From: Lanius collurio | Lineage: Eukaryota > Chordata > Aves > Passeriformes > Laniidae | Length of the DNA: 64,000 nt | Assembly (NCBI GenBank): GCA_020086605.1 | Contig: JACBWW010000008.1 | Coordinates: 13,438,431-13,502,430, forward strand | Reading direction: 5' to 3' | In this document: positions 26,801 to 37,400 of the stretch, in pieces | Position numbering within the stretch: position 1 is the first letter of the stretch | Layout: each line of letters starts with the position of its first letter | The notes under the pieces: model-generated | The model's database searches: none | What the model was told of the DNA's origin: nothing | The model's input: only the letters and a program-made list of their open reading frames with translations | Position numbers and translations under genes: made by a program

Positions 26801-29800
26801 TGTAGAAAACTATTTAGAAAGTAGCTAGACTCATGGATAACACCAACATTCAAGTGAATATGTTAACATAGCTGCTACTCTTTCTTTCTTCATTATCACT
26901 GCATGTTAGGATAAAGGATGTTAAATTGTTTGTATTATTCATTGAGAAGACAACATAAATTTTTGCACATCATTAGCCTGAAAAGCAAGGATTGGTGTGA
27001 TTTCCAAAAAACTGTACCTGGGCTTATAAATAGCTAAGTTATGGTTTTAAATGTTTCCTTTTAGGGGAAGGAGCTGTTGATCCCAATGACCCCAACAGGG
27101 AAAGCACACTAAATCAGCTTGCAAAAACAGAGATTTCACTGTCTCTAACAAGCAAATATGAGTTACGGGAAGGTGAAGATCAGGATCTCAAAAGTCTGAT
27201 GATAAAGTAAGTTTTGCTCCAACCTTTATATTCTGGCAATTCTTTTTGTTTGGTTTTTACTTTTTTTTAAAAAAACATTGTTATGACAACTGCCCTGCGT
27301 AAGTGCATTTCTGACATGCTGAGTGTATTCAGTTTTCAAAAGCCAGTTTGTGTTCAGTGCTACTCAAACTTTTGCTGAAGTCAGATGAACTGTCAGTTCT
27401 TCCAGAAAAATAAATATATTGCCATTTGTGTTTTGGAGCATGACTGCATCATTATCTAACCTAGTAAGTGTTTTTTCATGAAGCTGTAAAAGCACTCTGC
27501 TTTAAAATGCCAAGGCCTTGGGAAAGCAGAGTGGAAAAGCAGTCTAGACTTATAAGGGTCAGACACTATTACCATGTCCTTCCCTCCCCCTCAAAAATAA
27601 ACACTTCCCTGATATACTGTAATCAGCCATTTGAAAAGTATGTAACTGTTACTACAGCAGGAATAGTGCATGCTGCATGCTTTTATCCAGGAAAGCAAAT
27701 TGTGTTTATTCTATCTGGTGAACAAATTAAAAAAATGGCTGTGGGGATACTCTGAACTACAGTCTACTTTGTAGCAAAAATTTATTACAAAGCAGCACTT
27801 AATTTCAAATTATTGGCACCCATCTTCTGAAGTCATTTCAAGCTGTCCAGAAAAGGGATTGGCCTACTCTAAAATCCTAGCACAATCTGACAGGATGCTG
27901 CTCTCCTCTATTACCATGCTTATATGTACCACATATGTGTGAAGCCAGAAATTCACATTAAAAGTGAAAGACAGCACCAACAGCTACGTGGGCAGATATA
28001 AGCTGTAATTGAAATCTGATCTAATAAGCTGTTTGGGTTTTTTTTAATCAGAAATAAGTATTCTGGATTTATTAGATGGTGCGAAGTTTTACTTCTGAAG
28101 AAGTAACTATACGTAGGAAGTCTATCACTTTAAACCACTAGGTTTTATCATAGAAATCTTGACCAGATTTAGACATTTTCCTTGGAAACTTATGCTGCAT
28201 CTTTAATTTTCTGTTAATTGTTAAGAATAATGAGCTATTTCAGTAATTCTGTCCTCTAAATTAATAGAATTCTGTAGCAGGAAGTTCTTGGAAGCATTAT
28301 GAATGAATAGGCAGCAGGAATGAGATAAATTCTTACTAAGAAAAGAACTGGTTAACATATCGGAGTCTAGCAGCTTCCCTTTTTTAGCAAGGAAATGCCC
28401 TTTGTCACTACAGAAATATCTGTCCTTAAGTGGTTTGCATAAACACACTGCATCAAATGTAAAATTCCTTCAGAGTTCAGCAGTTTTGAGTGCATTTCCA
28501 CTTTATTCTGTAAATGTTTAATGGAATGATGAGTAGCTCGGGCTTTTCAAAGGTTACATTTCTGTCTGCTGCTTTGTCACGATCACAATTAAAATCCACA
28601 TGCAAGTTGTTGCTTGTATTTTTGTTAACTGTAACTATTTTTCTGTGCTAGTTGGTTACCTGTTTTCTAAAATAAATGGAGGGAAGCTTACATGTATTTC
28701 TCTATTCAGACTGTGTAGAAACCAGATACTCAACACTATTAAGGGAAGCTCTGAAACATAAAAACCTAGAAAGAATATTTTACCGAGATAGTAACGAATG
28801 AGTTTGCAGATTTTATCGTTGAAAAAGATATGTACAAGTGATCCAGTGATAACTGTTTTATAATATCCATATATCCTTTTCAAAAGGACCAAAAGACTTA
28901 TTGTGGATGTGATACGAACACAACCAGGGGATACACTCTTAGAAATATTAGAAACACCAGCCACTGCACAACAGGTAAGTGTGATACTGTGCCCGAATGG
29001 GGAATAAAGTAATTTATTATAGCCATTTGAAAGCCTTAACAGATCTCTAACAGCTTTCTCCATCATGTTATAACAATGAAATTGTTTGTTGATGGTTTTA
29101 GACTATTCAGATTTAGTGCTCCAAAATATGAGACTTGCAATTTTATTTTTTTTTAACTGAATAATTGGAAACAAGTTCAGAGGAAAAGAAAAAAATAAAT
29201 CTTGCTGTGAGCTAGGATGACTACAATATTTTTTTCCTTTGTGCTTTTTGTGAGCAGGGTCTTTTCTCTCCTACATTATAATACAATCAAATAGCCTGAG
29301 GTGAATCTTTCCACTCTTATCTTTCCCCCCGCCCCCCATTAAATTCAGTATTGTAATTCAAGTTCCCTGACCCTTTAGTTTATTTGCCTAATCTATACAA
29401 GCAAATCTCAGGGAACTGCTACTATCTTTAGTATGGGAATTGAGTGGGAAGAGCTCACAGTTGAAGTCTTTCCTGTAGACACTGACACACAAAACTGCAT
29501 TTTGATATTGTGCAGATTTTAGTTAACCTCATTGTGTGCATGTGTATGAAACACTTGTGAGATCTGGACAGCCTTCCCACAATTTGGTGACGTCATTGAG
29601 TCACCTGGCTGAATCAGACATTTTGATTAATTCAAATGTATGTCTAGGTGTTGTCACTACACACTTAAGATATGTCCAAAGGCATAGTAAATGGGGTACT
29701 TTGACACCAAGTGGTAATAGAGCATAAAGCCTGCACTCTGGTTTTTGAAAATCTCCTTTGTGAATTCAATGTACTTGAACACTTACCAGTTATTAAAATC

Positions 29801-32800
29801 TGGAAAATAACTGTTCTGGATTTTTTTTTTACCCAGGAATCTGAGAACTTGAAACTTGTAGAAAAACGTGCCATCTTGGATTCCAAAACTCCAGAGAAAA
29901 TGAAGAACAGTCAGTCTATTTTTGAAGATGGGCAGCTACCAATAGAACAAAAGAAGAGGAAAATTCAGAGAAATCTCCGGACATTGGAACAAGCAGGACT
30001 AGTGTCTTCAGCAACTAAATACCAAGAAATTATAAATGAGATTGCTAAGGTAAATGGAATGTTTCACTGTATATCGATGGTTTTTTAGCATCTATCCTAA
30101 ATCCATTCCAGTTAGAAAAGTAAAATACATATTTTTCAGGGAATGCTACCCTAAACTACTGAATCTACATATGAAGCAAATTGTTTTAGTTTCCTGGCAA
30201 AATAAGTGAAAGACAGTACACCCCTGCATAACTGCCTGAAGTGAATAACATAAAACTGCAACCTTTGTTATCCAAGTCTGATATTAAATTTGATGATGAT
30301 GATGATTTAACTCCTTCCCTGTAATGCATTTCGATATAACTTTGTATATTTTAACAGTAATTGGAACTACTCGGTGGTGTTTCAATTAAGAATGGCTGTG
30401 GTCTTGAAAAGGTTTCAAAAGACTTCAACCCCTATGAAATATTATCTGATTGGTATTAACACTGATCTGCTGTGGTTGGGTGGGACACAAAAAGAACAGT
30501 GGGCCGATGCAGTGCCCATCCTGACAGCGATAAAGCACAGGGATTGCTGTCAACAAATCTCCTGTTCCACATCCACAACCCATTCTGGCCATAGTAATCT
30601 TAGTATATTGAATTATCTTCAGCACAACAGTGACATCTTCCTTATGCATTCTGGGTCTTCTAGGCCCTGCAGAGCACAGCAAAGTTGTCAATATACCACC
30701 TCTTGTATTTATGAGTAGCAATGTGATTGCCATGTAAACTGTAGGACTCCCTAGAGGTGTTGTTCTTGTAAGAACTAAAATGATAGTTTGTGCTTTCTCT
30801 CAGTAATGAAGTCAGATTGTGTAATTACAAATTTGGATGGTTATGAACTGAGGCTTTTAAAAATTTCAAATAAATACAACAATTACATTATTAAATTTAT
30901 TTAGGATATCCGGAATCAAAGAAGATACAGACATCATCGAAAAGCTGAACTTGTGAAACTCCAGCAGACTTTGAATGCACTTAACTCCAAGACAGCATTT
31001 TATGAGGAACAAATTAATTATTACAACACCTATATAAAAACTTGTTTAGACAACTTAACAAGAAAGTGAGTCTTTTTGTCTTCTAATATGTCTTTTAGTG
31101 TGTTTTAACAAGAAGGAGATCAGGTGATAATCTGTACTATGAAGTTTTGACTCCAACAGATTGACAATCTACAAAAGGTCTGTGACAGTTGTAAACTGCA
31201 TCAGCATCTGGAAACTAAAGTTTTGCATTTATTTAAGACTGCCTTTGAGAAAGAAATGTCTGAGATGTATAGATGTTTTCAGTATATGTAATTGGTGCTG
31301 CTTTGCAGATCCATTTGCATACTTTGAGTTCATGAAGCTTTGGGAAGTAACTATTGGTTTCTTCCTTCTTTAAAAGGTTTGGGGTTTGTCTTTAGCATGG
31401 AAAAGGAGGAAATAAATGCCTCAATAATTTTACCTTTCTGGTATGTTGCAGTTACTTGAAAGCAATTGCCCCACCAATGTGACCAAAGTGTCAAAATGAA
31501 AACATTTTACTGACACGAGTAGGAATTTTCCTGGTGCACACTTCATTGATCCAAAAATTATCTCTAATTACAGAGCATTTAACACTACGTCACCATAAGT
31601 ATACAATTTGCTATTTTAAACTGAGGATTGCGGACCCTTTAAGATCAGGGTTGCATTTCACAATGGAATTGAAAAAAGTGCTGAAAGATGATTCAAAATC
31701 CTTGGCAAGATGTTTAGATGATTCACTGCATGCTCAAAATTCCTCTAACTCTTAGATTTTTTGGGATGTTAATTCTGTTTTTTTAGAGGAGTTCAAGAAA
31801 GAGTGAAATAAAGTTAAATACATCTAGAAGAGTAGATGAAGTATTAAAGATCTGACAGGCACATCAAAATCAAGTTTTCTTGTTCTCTTTCCAGAAATTC
31901 ACGGAGGTCAATTAAATTAGATGGAAAAGAGGAGGTGAAGGGAAGCAAAAAGCTGAAACAGACCTCACTAAAGTACACAGCCGCAAGACTTCATGAAAAA
32001 GGTGTCATCCTAGAAATTGAAGATCTCCAAACCAATCAGTAAGTGCAGTATAAAACAATTCCAAGCATTTTCTAATCAACAATTTCTGAAGGGGTCTGGC
32101 TTTTGATGAAAGAAATCTTAACAATTTCCTGTGCCACAGCTAAAATTACCTCACACTTTTGCATTCAGAAGGACACTACAATCTAATTGTCATAATTAAT
32201 TTTTTACTTTGTACCTTGGTCTGTGATTACCTTGGGAAAATAATTTAACAAGCCAGCCCTAGCACCAGCTCACATGGATAAGTACAACTTTGGCAGCAGA
32301 CTTGCTATTAACAACCACCTTTTTAAGCACTTGTAGCAATTTTTTTTCATATATTGACCAGTCACTTTCAAATAACTTAGTAAACCCCAAGTTTTCTGCT
32401 CTTTCTCACTATGGCAGGGTGAATGGATGTGGTGGTTTAACGTTCCTTTTGTATTCATCCATATTGAGGCTGTGGTAGTGAAAGCCTTCCATTCTTCGCA
32501 CCTTCCCATCCACTTTCTGCATGGAAAAATTTTTTCCAGGTTTTTTTCTTTTTTTTTATCCCAAGTGGAGAAGAAGCCACATGAGGCAAACATGTACTTG
32601 CAAGGAGACACTTGGGCATGGTGGAAGGAAATCTGGCTGTCCTGGTTCTATCCACTGGATGTTTGATCTGATTTGTTCACTGAACTTCCCACAGCCTTTT
32701 TTTTTTTTTTTTTTTGGCTATTTTTTTGTTTTGGTTTGGGGTTTTTTTGTACTGTTTCTCCATTACAAATTACTTCAGAATTCTGTATTTCATGCTACCT

Positions 32801-33664
32801 GTACACCACAAAGTCTCTTTAAGACCACACTGCATGGAATGCATTTCAGGGAGAGATGGAGTGATTCTTTTGACATCAACAACACTGCTTGTGGTCAAAA
32901 TTCTTCCATGTTCTGCAGGCTTTTTCCCTATAACTGTCTCTGGACTATATGAAACTGCACAGTCTATGTATTCAATTACTTTTCTTCTTTCAAGGTTTAA
33001 GAACGTGATGTTTGATATCACACCTGGAGAAGAAGTGGGTGACTTTGAAATCAAAGCAAAATTTTTAGGAGTTGAGATGGAAAAAGTGCAGCTCCATTTC
33101 CAGGTTTGAATTTTGTTACTTTGCTCTAAAGTCACTGTTGCATTTCCTAAAAAGCTATTTCAGTATTTTTTTCACATATAAGCATTAACTAGTCAATCAG
33201 TACAGAGCAGCAGATCATGTGGAGAATAGCCATGTAACTTCTGCAGGATGCTGGGCCATGGGCATTGAGTTAATCTTGGGGCAATGAAATCAAACTCCAC
33301 ATTAGTTCAGTGGCAAGCAGGAAGTACTAAAAGAAAATGGAAAGATGCAGAAAATAGTATTTCTTCTGGTTTGCTGTTATTGACCATCTACAGCTTAGGA
33401 TCTAGAGGACATGTAATGTTTTCTATGTGTATCCCAATGGTTGCTTGCAGTTGTTTAAGTTATGAAGAACCTGAAGTTGGTGATGTTTATTACATCTTGT
33501 TGTAAGGTATGGATTTAGACAGACACTAATGATTTTTTTTCTCATTTCAGGATTTGCTTCAGATGCAGTATGAAGGTGTGGCTGTAATGAAAATGTTTGA
33601 TAAAGCTAAAGTGAATGTGAATCTGCTTATATTCTTGTTGAATAAGAAGTTCTATGGAAAATGA
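5762..33664 (+). CDS. IQGAP2: IQ motif-containing GTPase-activating-like protein 2, C-terminal two thirds (23 coding exons)
   Basis: The exons join in frame into 3,207 coding bases, or 1,068 residues ending KKFYGK; full-length IQGAP2 has about 1,575. The N-terminal calponin-homology domain and most coiled-coil repeats lie left of the window. By window residue: 1-85 is the end of the coiled-coil repeat region; 86-132 is a WW-like segment with one core Trp replaced by Cys; about 150-264 holds four IQ motifs for calmodulin and myosin light chains; about 350-745 is the RasGAP-related domain, with the signature YYRYMNPAIVAPD; about 800-1,068 is the RasGAP C-terminal domain. IQGAPs bind active Cdc42/Rac1 and F-actin and are known not to stimulate GTP hydrolysis. 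The choice of IQGAP2 over IQGAP1 or IQGAP3 rests on the neighbours F2RL2 and F2R. All introns are GT-AG and no disabling change is seen. Confidence 0.97.
5853..10169 (+). other. IQGAP2 intron, 4.3 kb
   Basis: The largest complete IQGAP2 intron in the window. It has GC-richer patches near 6,520-6,840 and 9,780-9,960 but no recognised gene or mobile element. Several ORFs of 60-120 codons occur; none shows domain features or exon-like conservation that I recognise. Confidence 0.6.
10170..10331 (+). CDS. IQGAP2: IQGAP2 window exon 2
   Basis: 162 bases, entering in phase 1 (completes TTG, Leu) and leaving in phase 1. The encoded segment contains AVGISMINKSLEKGD and VIPECAEAYF, aligning with the repeat preceding the WW segment in IQGAP1 and IQGAP3. 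The 1.18-kb intron that follows shows nothing recognisable. Confidence 0.94.
11515..11657 (+). CDS. IQGAP2: IQGAP2 window exon 3 (WW-like segment)
   Basis: 143 bases encode the WW-like region: SPWIK, then DYYYN, then EGNCVEP, ending LTGEEIQ. The first Trp and the Tyr cluster of a WW domain are present, but the second core Trp is Cys (TGT at 11598-11600). The exon enters in phase 1 and leaves in phase 0. The 976-base intron that follows shows nothing recognisable. Confidence 0.95.
12634..12804 (+). CDS. IQGAP2: IQGAP2 window exon 4 (IQ motif 1)
   Basis: 171 bases, phase 0 at both ends. It encodes the conserved YNREQLWLANENL linker and the first IQ motif, LQARARGFLVRKNY, and ends with AIKIQ, the first residues of IQ motif 2. 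Confidence 0.97.
12805..15575 (+). other. IQGAP2 intron with CR1 insertion
   Basis: A 2.77-kb intron about half of which is an antisense CR1 LINE fragment (listed separately). The remaining ends contain an A-rich tract near 13,430-13,443 and no recognised gene. Confidence 0.8.
13965..15290 (-). mobile_element. CR1 LINE fragment, antisense to IQGAP2
   Basis: Read on the minus strand this matches the 3' part of an avian CR1 element. The + strand shows the standard CR1 blocks in order: GGGACCCAGAGCATG near 13,997, GATTAGGTCCCCTCT near 14,290, GGCTTTCTTGGCCACCAGGA near 14,519, and TTGTTGTCCACCAGGACCAG near 14,562. Minus-strand peptide pieces such as LSHNILIDKLR correspond to reverse transcriptase, but the frames are broken, so the copy is dead. 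Ends are approximate. Confidence 0.9.
15576..15659 (+). CDS. IQGAP2: IQGAP2 window exon 5 (IQ motif 2)
   Basis: 84 bases, phase 0. It encodes AFWKGFKQRKSYLDRL, which continues the IQ begun in the previous exon to form IQ motif 2, and ends AAIVK before motif 3. The 682-base intron that follows shows nothing recognisable. Confidence 0.96.
16342..16413 (+). CDS. IQGAP2: IQGAP2 window exon 6 (IQ motif 3)
   Basis: 72 bases, phase 0. It encodes IQSWVKMWLARRAYRKRL, IQ motif 3, then YFKDH. Its short size and phase mirror the neighbouring IQ exons. Confidence 0.96.
16565..16634 (+). CDS. IQGAP2: IQGAP2 window exon 7 (IQ motif 4)
   Basis: 70 bases, phase 0 in and phase 1 out. It encodes NDQIVKIQAFLRANKARED, IQ motif 4. 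The next intron is 304 bases and shows nothing recognisable. Confidence 0.95.
16939..17147 (+). CDS. IQGAP2: IQGAP2 window exon 8
   Basis: 209 bases encode 69 complete codons with LLDQSDLDFQEELE, SNQQLEKDLNLMDIKIG and LLVKNRITLQ, the helical linker between the IQ motifs and the GRD that is nearly identical in all IQGAPs. Confidence 0.97.
17217..17395 (-). mobile_element. Short CR1 LINE 3' fragment, antisense
   Basis: About 180 bases matching the CR1 3' end in reverse. The blocks GGCTGGAAGGGATCTCAGAG, GTGGTCCAAACCCCCTG and CAGGTTGCCCAGGACC are visible on the + strand. It lies in the 683-base intron after window exon 8, about 70 bases from the donor. Confidence 0.85.
17831..17980 (+). CDS. IQGAP2: IQGAP2 window exon 9
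   Basis: 150 bases, phase 0. It encodes DVVLHSKKLNKKSKSQLEEM and KLEAYQHLFYLLQ, leading into the GRD. The 773-base intron that follows shows nothing recognisable. Confidence 0.96.
18754..18917 (+). CDS. IQGAP2: IQGAP2 window exon 10 (GRD start)
   Basis: 164 bases encode TYLAKLIFQMPQ, FTLYNYASNQREEYLLL and LFKTALEEEI, the first helices of the RasGAP-related domain. It leaves in phase 2. The 623-base intron that follows shows nothing recognisable. Confidence 0.97.
19541..19765 (+). CDS. IQGAP2: IQGAP2 window exon 11 (GRD)
   Basis: 225 bases encode GNPTVIKMVVSFNRGARGQ and LAPVVKEIMEDKSL. This region aligns with the arginine-finger loop of active RasGAPs. IQGAPs as a family lack the catalytic arginine, and no FRxN-type finger is seen here. 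Phase 2 in and out. The 597-base intron that follows shows nothing recognisable. Confidence 0.97.
20363..20503 (+). CDS. IQGAP2: IQGAP2 window exon 12 (GRD)
   Basis: 141 bases encode KLPYDVTTEQAL and the helix containing RAVTDKVLTSIFSSLNMM. Phase 2 in and out. The next intron is 346 bases and featureless. Confidence 0.95.
20850..20934 (+). CDS. IQGAP2: IQGAP2 window exon 13 (GRD)
   Basis: 85 bases encode YGMRYIAKVLKSSLHEKFPD and ATEDELLK, a strongly conserved GRD block. Phase 2 in, phase 0 out. Confidence 0.96.
20935..22354 (+). other. IQGAP2 intron, 1.4 kb
   Basis: Non-coding. I recognise no mobile element or RNA gene. Confidence 0.6.
22355..22587 (+). CDS. IQGAP2: IQGAP2 window exon 14 (GRD signature)
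   Basis: 233 bases encode IVGNLLYYRYMNPAIVAPD, the IQGAP version of the RasGAP FLR-x-x-x-PA signature, then QRRNLGCVAKVLQHAAS. Phase 0 in, phase 2 out. Confidence 0.98.
22588..24666 (+). other. IQGAP2 intron, 2.1 kb
   Basis: Non-coding. A possible old CR1/L3 fragment lies at 23,540-23,880. A 125-codon + strand ORF at 23,868-24,245 has no recognisable domain and is not called. Confidence 0.6.
23540..23880 (-). mobile_element. Possible ancient CR1/L3-type LINE remnant
   Basis: The + strand block GTTTCATTGCATACCCTC near 23,665 with preceding TTTAGAAGTTTGCTACC resembles the antisense 3' region of old reptilian CR1/L3 elements. Divergence is high and limits are uncertain. Confidence 0.35.
24667..24799 (+). 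CDS. IQGAP2: IQGAP2 window exon 15 (GRD end)
   Basis: 133 bases encode NFFQAACDVPEPEEKFNID, EYSDMVTLSKPVIYISIEE and IINTHS. Phase 2 in, phase 0 out. Confidence 0.97.
24800..26226 (+). other. IQGAP2 intron with A-tracts
   Basis: Non-coding apart from two A-tracts at about 25,408-25,430 and 25,449-25,460. They could be remnants of retroposed tails, but the sequence before them is not recognised. Confidence 0.6.
26227..26329 (+). CDS. IQGAP2: IQGAP2 window exon 16
   Basis: 103 bases encode LLLEHQDAIATETNDLLNEL and LGPVPDIESFL, the link from GRD to C-terminal domain. Phase 0 in, phase 1 out. The 735-base intron that follows is AT-rich with nothing recognised. Confidence 0.96.
27065..27206 (+). 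CDS. IQGAP2: IQGAP2 window exon 17
   Basis: 142 bases encode GEGAVDPNDPN and LAKTEISLSLTSKYEL, then a variable acidic stretch (REGEDQDLKS). Phase 1 in, phase 2 out. Confidence 0.95.
27207..28886 (+). other. IQGAP2 intron, 1.7 kb
   Basis: AT-rich, non-coding; no recognised mobile element or RNA gene. Confidence 0.6.
28887..28974 (+). CDS. IQGAP2: IQGAP2 window exon 18
   Basis: 88 bases encode TKRLIVDVIRTQPGDTLLEI and LETPATAQQ, the start of the RasGAP C-terminal domain. Phase 2 in, phase 0 out. The 862-base intron that follows shows nothing recognisable. Confidence 0.97.
29837..30049 (+). CDS. IQGAP2: IQGAP2 window exon 19
   Basis: 213 bases, phase 0. It encodes a charged helical segment with KTPEKMKNSQSIFEDGQLP and KRKIQRNLRTLEQAGLV, typical of the RasGAP C-terminal domain. 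The 855-base intron that follows has a short (GAT)n run near 30,292-30,306. Confidence 0.96.
30905..31065 (+). CDS. IQGAP2: IQGAP2 window exon 20
   Basis: 161 bases encode DIRNQRRYRHHRKAELVKLQ and TAFYEEQINYYNTYIKTCLD. The block RRKAELVKLQ is shared by all three IQGAPs. Phase 0 in, phase 2 out. The 829-base intron that follows shows nothing recognisable. Confidence 0.97.
31895..32038 (+). CDS. IQGAP2: IQGAP2 window exon 21
   Basis: 144 bases encode a Lys-rich stretch followed by LKYTAARLHEKGVILEIEDL, a conserved C-terminal domain block. Phase 2 in and out. Confidence 0.97.
32039..32994 (+). other. IQGAP2 intron with T-tracts
   Basis: Non-coding; contains a 20-base T-tract at about 32,697-32,716 followed by T/G-rich sequence. 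No mobile element is recognised. Confidence 0.6.
32995..33103 (+). CDS. IQGAP2: IQGAP2 window exon 22
   Basis: 109 bases encode FKNVMFDITPGEEVGDFEIK and AKFLGVEMEKVQLHFQ. Phase 2 in, phase 0 out. The next intron is 447 bases and featureless. Confidence 0.97.
33551..33664 (+). CDS. IQGAP2: IQGAP2 terminal coding exon
   Basis: 114 bases encode DLLQMQYEGVAVMKMFDK and the end NLLIFLLNKKFYGK, then TGA at 33662-33664. The C-terminus is the invariant IQGAP1/2 ending. Confidence 0.98.
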   Translation, partial: DLLQMQYEGVAVMKMFDKAKVNVNLLIFLLNKKFYGK

Positions 33665-34480
33665 GTATTTTCAGATATCATGGACTTCATCAATCAGTGG
33701 GAAGTCTATCCAGTATTTTTTTGCTTATAAACATTTGTTTGAAGTTTGTCGTTGGATGCTTTTTAACTTTAAATAACACACCCTGAAACACCAAATGTTC
33801 TGAGGAATGTACACTGTGCCTTTTCAGCATTGATAACAAAACAGAAAACCAGGAAATTGATTCATTTAAACAGTTGCAGACTTCATTGGTGTTGGTACTT
33901 TCAAATCAAAATATTCTTTAGGACACACAGCTATTGTGTAGATATTAAGGTAGGCAGAAATTGAAATTAGTTGAATATATAAACCTCTTTCTATTGAAAC
34001 ATTTTAAAATTACCTCAGATATATAATATAGTTAATACTAGACTTTAAGTATTTACCAAAAGAAAACCTAATTTGTTTCTAAGGGATAGTTTGAGCAAAT
34101 ACTTAGTTACATACAAGGCCTATTTTGTGGCAGTTGTCAATTGCAAAGCAAACTTATTGTGCAATTCAAAAAAATTTATAGGTAATTATAAAGCAACAGT
34201 AACGACTTCACAAAAATATATTTTGTGATTCATTCCTACTAAATGCACTACTGCCTTGTGCAAAATGACATTTTCTACTTTCACAGCCTTTGGAGTGGTA
34301 TTGGGGAAATCTGAATAGCGAACAGTTGTTCAGTTTGAAGTATTTGAATACGTAAATTGTGCCTGTCTTTTTTTTTTTTTGTAAGAAAATAAATGCAATA
34401 AAATCAGTATTTAGATTGGGTTTTTTAAATATTCTTTGGAGATTGTTCTATGTAAAATAAACATTACCTAATTAAACTGG
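33665..34480 (+). other. IQGAP2: IQGAP2 3'UTR with polyadenylation signals
   Basis: AT-rich sequence after the stop codon. AATAAA occurs at 34388-34393, 34397-34402 and 34456-34461. The first two overlap closely and are followed by T/G-rich sequence (GGGTTTTTT), fitting a cleavage site near 34,415-34,430. Length of the mature 3'UTR is inferred. Confidence 0.75.
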
Positions 34481-37400
34481 CTTGGTCCCTAAATTTCAAG
34501 GAATCATTAAAGCTGCAATCTAGATGATAATTGAAAGAACTTCTTTCAGTGCTTTTATAAAATTGCATGTAATTAAGCCTGACTGTCCTCAGTACACTTG
34601 GGGAAAGCTGCTCAGCAGTGACAACTTCATGGCCTTTATGCCATTGAATGTGATGAAGATTTTGCTTAGGAGCTATCACACCTACAGAGCAAGAGTGTGT
34701 GTACCACAGGTAGTGTGACCAATTGAAAATACTTCCTTCTCTCACTTTTCCTGTGACAAACACTTCAAAAGACAGGCAGTGAGATCTTCTGGAATGAATT
34801 ATAAAAGCAAATATTAAATAAGGATTAACTCTGGTAAGGGAATAGAACAGTGTTAAGTCACTGGCATATATATAGATTACAAGCTCAGCTTGTAAGATTT
34901 ACTAACTGACCTGTGGTGTTACACAAGCTGAAAAAATTTACCACAGATATAAATCTAAGCATGACATTAAGTCTGAACACATGAACACACTACTTTAACA
35001 CAGCTACTATCCCTAATTAAAGGATTTAAAAACTCCTATATTTCCAATTTTTTTCTATCTGTTTATGTATAAAACATTTTAATGTGACATAAATGCTGCA
35101 ATATTGATACCCCGGATAGAAAAGCAAAAACAGCACTTCACTTTTCCTTCCAAAAAAGAGAAGTGAATTTTACTTAAATATGAATTGAATTCCCCAAATT
35201 TGTTCCCCTATTTGCAACAGACTTGATTAATCACTATATTTTTAACGAACTCTAGCTGAGCACTAAGTCTGCCACAGGTGAGATGTTGCTCCTACAACCA
35301 GATTCTTGAGGTAATGTGCCAAAAGCCTGAAGTTCTGCTGGTGAGACATGCCAGAGCCCCACAGCTTTTATGGGAGTAAGTTACTCTGGGATATGCAATT
35401 TTTTATAATACACTTGACACATCTAGTACCTGCCTGGTTCTAAAGCAAATAACATGTTCTTCAGTTATTTCCTGGTGTAGGCAAGCTTAGAAAACTGTCT
35501 TTGGTCCTGATGTAATGATAACATGAATGGTACGCTCTGTGTGGCAGCACTCCCCTTTTTGAACTATTTCCTGGGCTTCCTGTTCTTCCTAGTGCACATC
35601 AAAGAGTAACTTCTATTTAATTTCTTTAAACTCCTTTGTAAGCTTTTTTCCTTAATGAGCTAGTTCCATTTAGGGCCTTGTCACTGAACAATAATACAAA
35701 CCCTGATCAACAGGACAGACTACAATGTTTTCTACCTCCTGTAAGACTGATGGTAGTGTGAAGTACCAAAGTACCACACAAACGAGCAAAGTGATTCTGT
35801 TATCACCCAGTGCTGCTGACAGCTACTAAGTACAACAAAAAAGAAGGGCTTTTTAGAAGCTACTGCAAGATGCAATATGGGGACTTCAACAACAGACAGG
35901 ACTTGCTGAAACCAGTTTCAGTCATGAAATAGTGGTGTGGAAAGACTTGCATTGCTGGTTCAAAAGCTGAGAAACAAAGCCAGTGCAACTGAATAGGGCC
36001 TATGCATCAGTTCACAACAGGAGAAAATGTATCTTTCCTTGGACAACTTGACTATCTCTCAACCTTTTCCTCCTTAACTGGTGGTAGTGAAAAAAATTAT
36101 AATAGACTCTCATCTTAGTCTGTTAACCCAGCATGCATTTTTCTATCACATGTTTTTAGTGTTGACTAAGAGTGCTTGGCAGCTAACCTAGTTTATTTTG
36201 GAACTTTTTCATTTTCAAGGGCCTCTGAAGATCCAAAACTATCCATAAAATTGTAGAACATCCCTCTGCTTAGGCCAGGCAGACGGAAACACCAATACAA
36301 GCACTAGCTTTGCTCTGTTTTACTTTGCACTTACCAGCGGCCTTCCTTTAGCTGCCTGTCTTTGTTTTAAAAGAATACAGGAGTAAAACAACCTTCATTC
36401 CCAGAAAATCAAAACACTGGCAGTCACATGTGACTTCAAAAAGTTTATAACAAGACAGCCCTCTTCCTAGATGAGTGATTTCCCCTCCTAAGGTGTATTT
36501 CTACAGTCATCTTTCAGCAGTAACTACTGACCTCTGACATGCACCAGGGTAATCTGTGTATTGAGCAGCAGAAAGACGTCCTTTCACCAACAGTAATGAT
36601 GTAGAAGTCTCACTAGATAGGTACAGGCTTTTTTGGTAGGCTTGGTGTGTTTTGATGTAGCCTTTGTGTGAATGAAGTTTTTTTTTTTTCTGTAACCTAC
36701 TTCTGTCAGAAAACCCAAAACTCTGAAAAAGGTGAAAGAAGTAGAATTAAAAACTAAAGCTTTAGATGTCATGAACTCTTCACCTCTGTTATAGCAAGTT
36801 GAGAGGAAGGAGCAAGTTGATTCACAAAACCACAGGTTACGAAACATAAATTTGGAGTTCACATGCACAAAATTTAACAAGCATGGGTTTTATTTACTTG
36901 CTATATTTGTAATAATTAGTTTACAATGATGAAAGGACATAGCCCTATGACTGTTTATAATGTCCATGACTAAAACAGTCCCTGGAGGTTCCATCTGAGT
37001 TTCTCTTCTTATGTTTCACAAGCTCTGTAAACTAATTTATTCCTCAAGCACTGGCCCACTGGTCAAGGCTTCTTGAAATGTAAGAGAAATATTGGCAATA
37101 TATGCTTTTTTGAGACCTTGAGTAATTTTTTACAATTATCTGTTATACTTCAGTTCTATTTTGGGTTTAGAAAGTTATAAGAGCAACATTTGTGTATGCT
37201 TATAGAACTGTGAGACCACAGGAATGACCAAGAACTTCACTTTCTCTTCCCAAATAAAATAATTACCTCTGAATAAGGTATTTTCTAAACAGATGACTAG
37301 TTCAATTAAGGCATTTTGTCAAGGGTTCCCTAGAGCATCTGGGATGACAGAGCTGTAGAAAGGCTGACCAGCTGTAAAACATGGATCTATTTCTTGCTCT

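Noticed and set aside
32521..33109. ORFs of 143 and 131 codons overlapping IQGAP2 window exon 22
   Set aside because: They run through a T-rich intron; only 32995-33103 in the IQGAP2 frame is coding.
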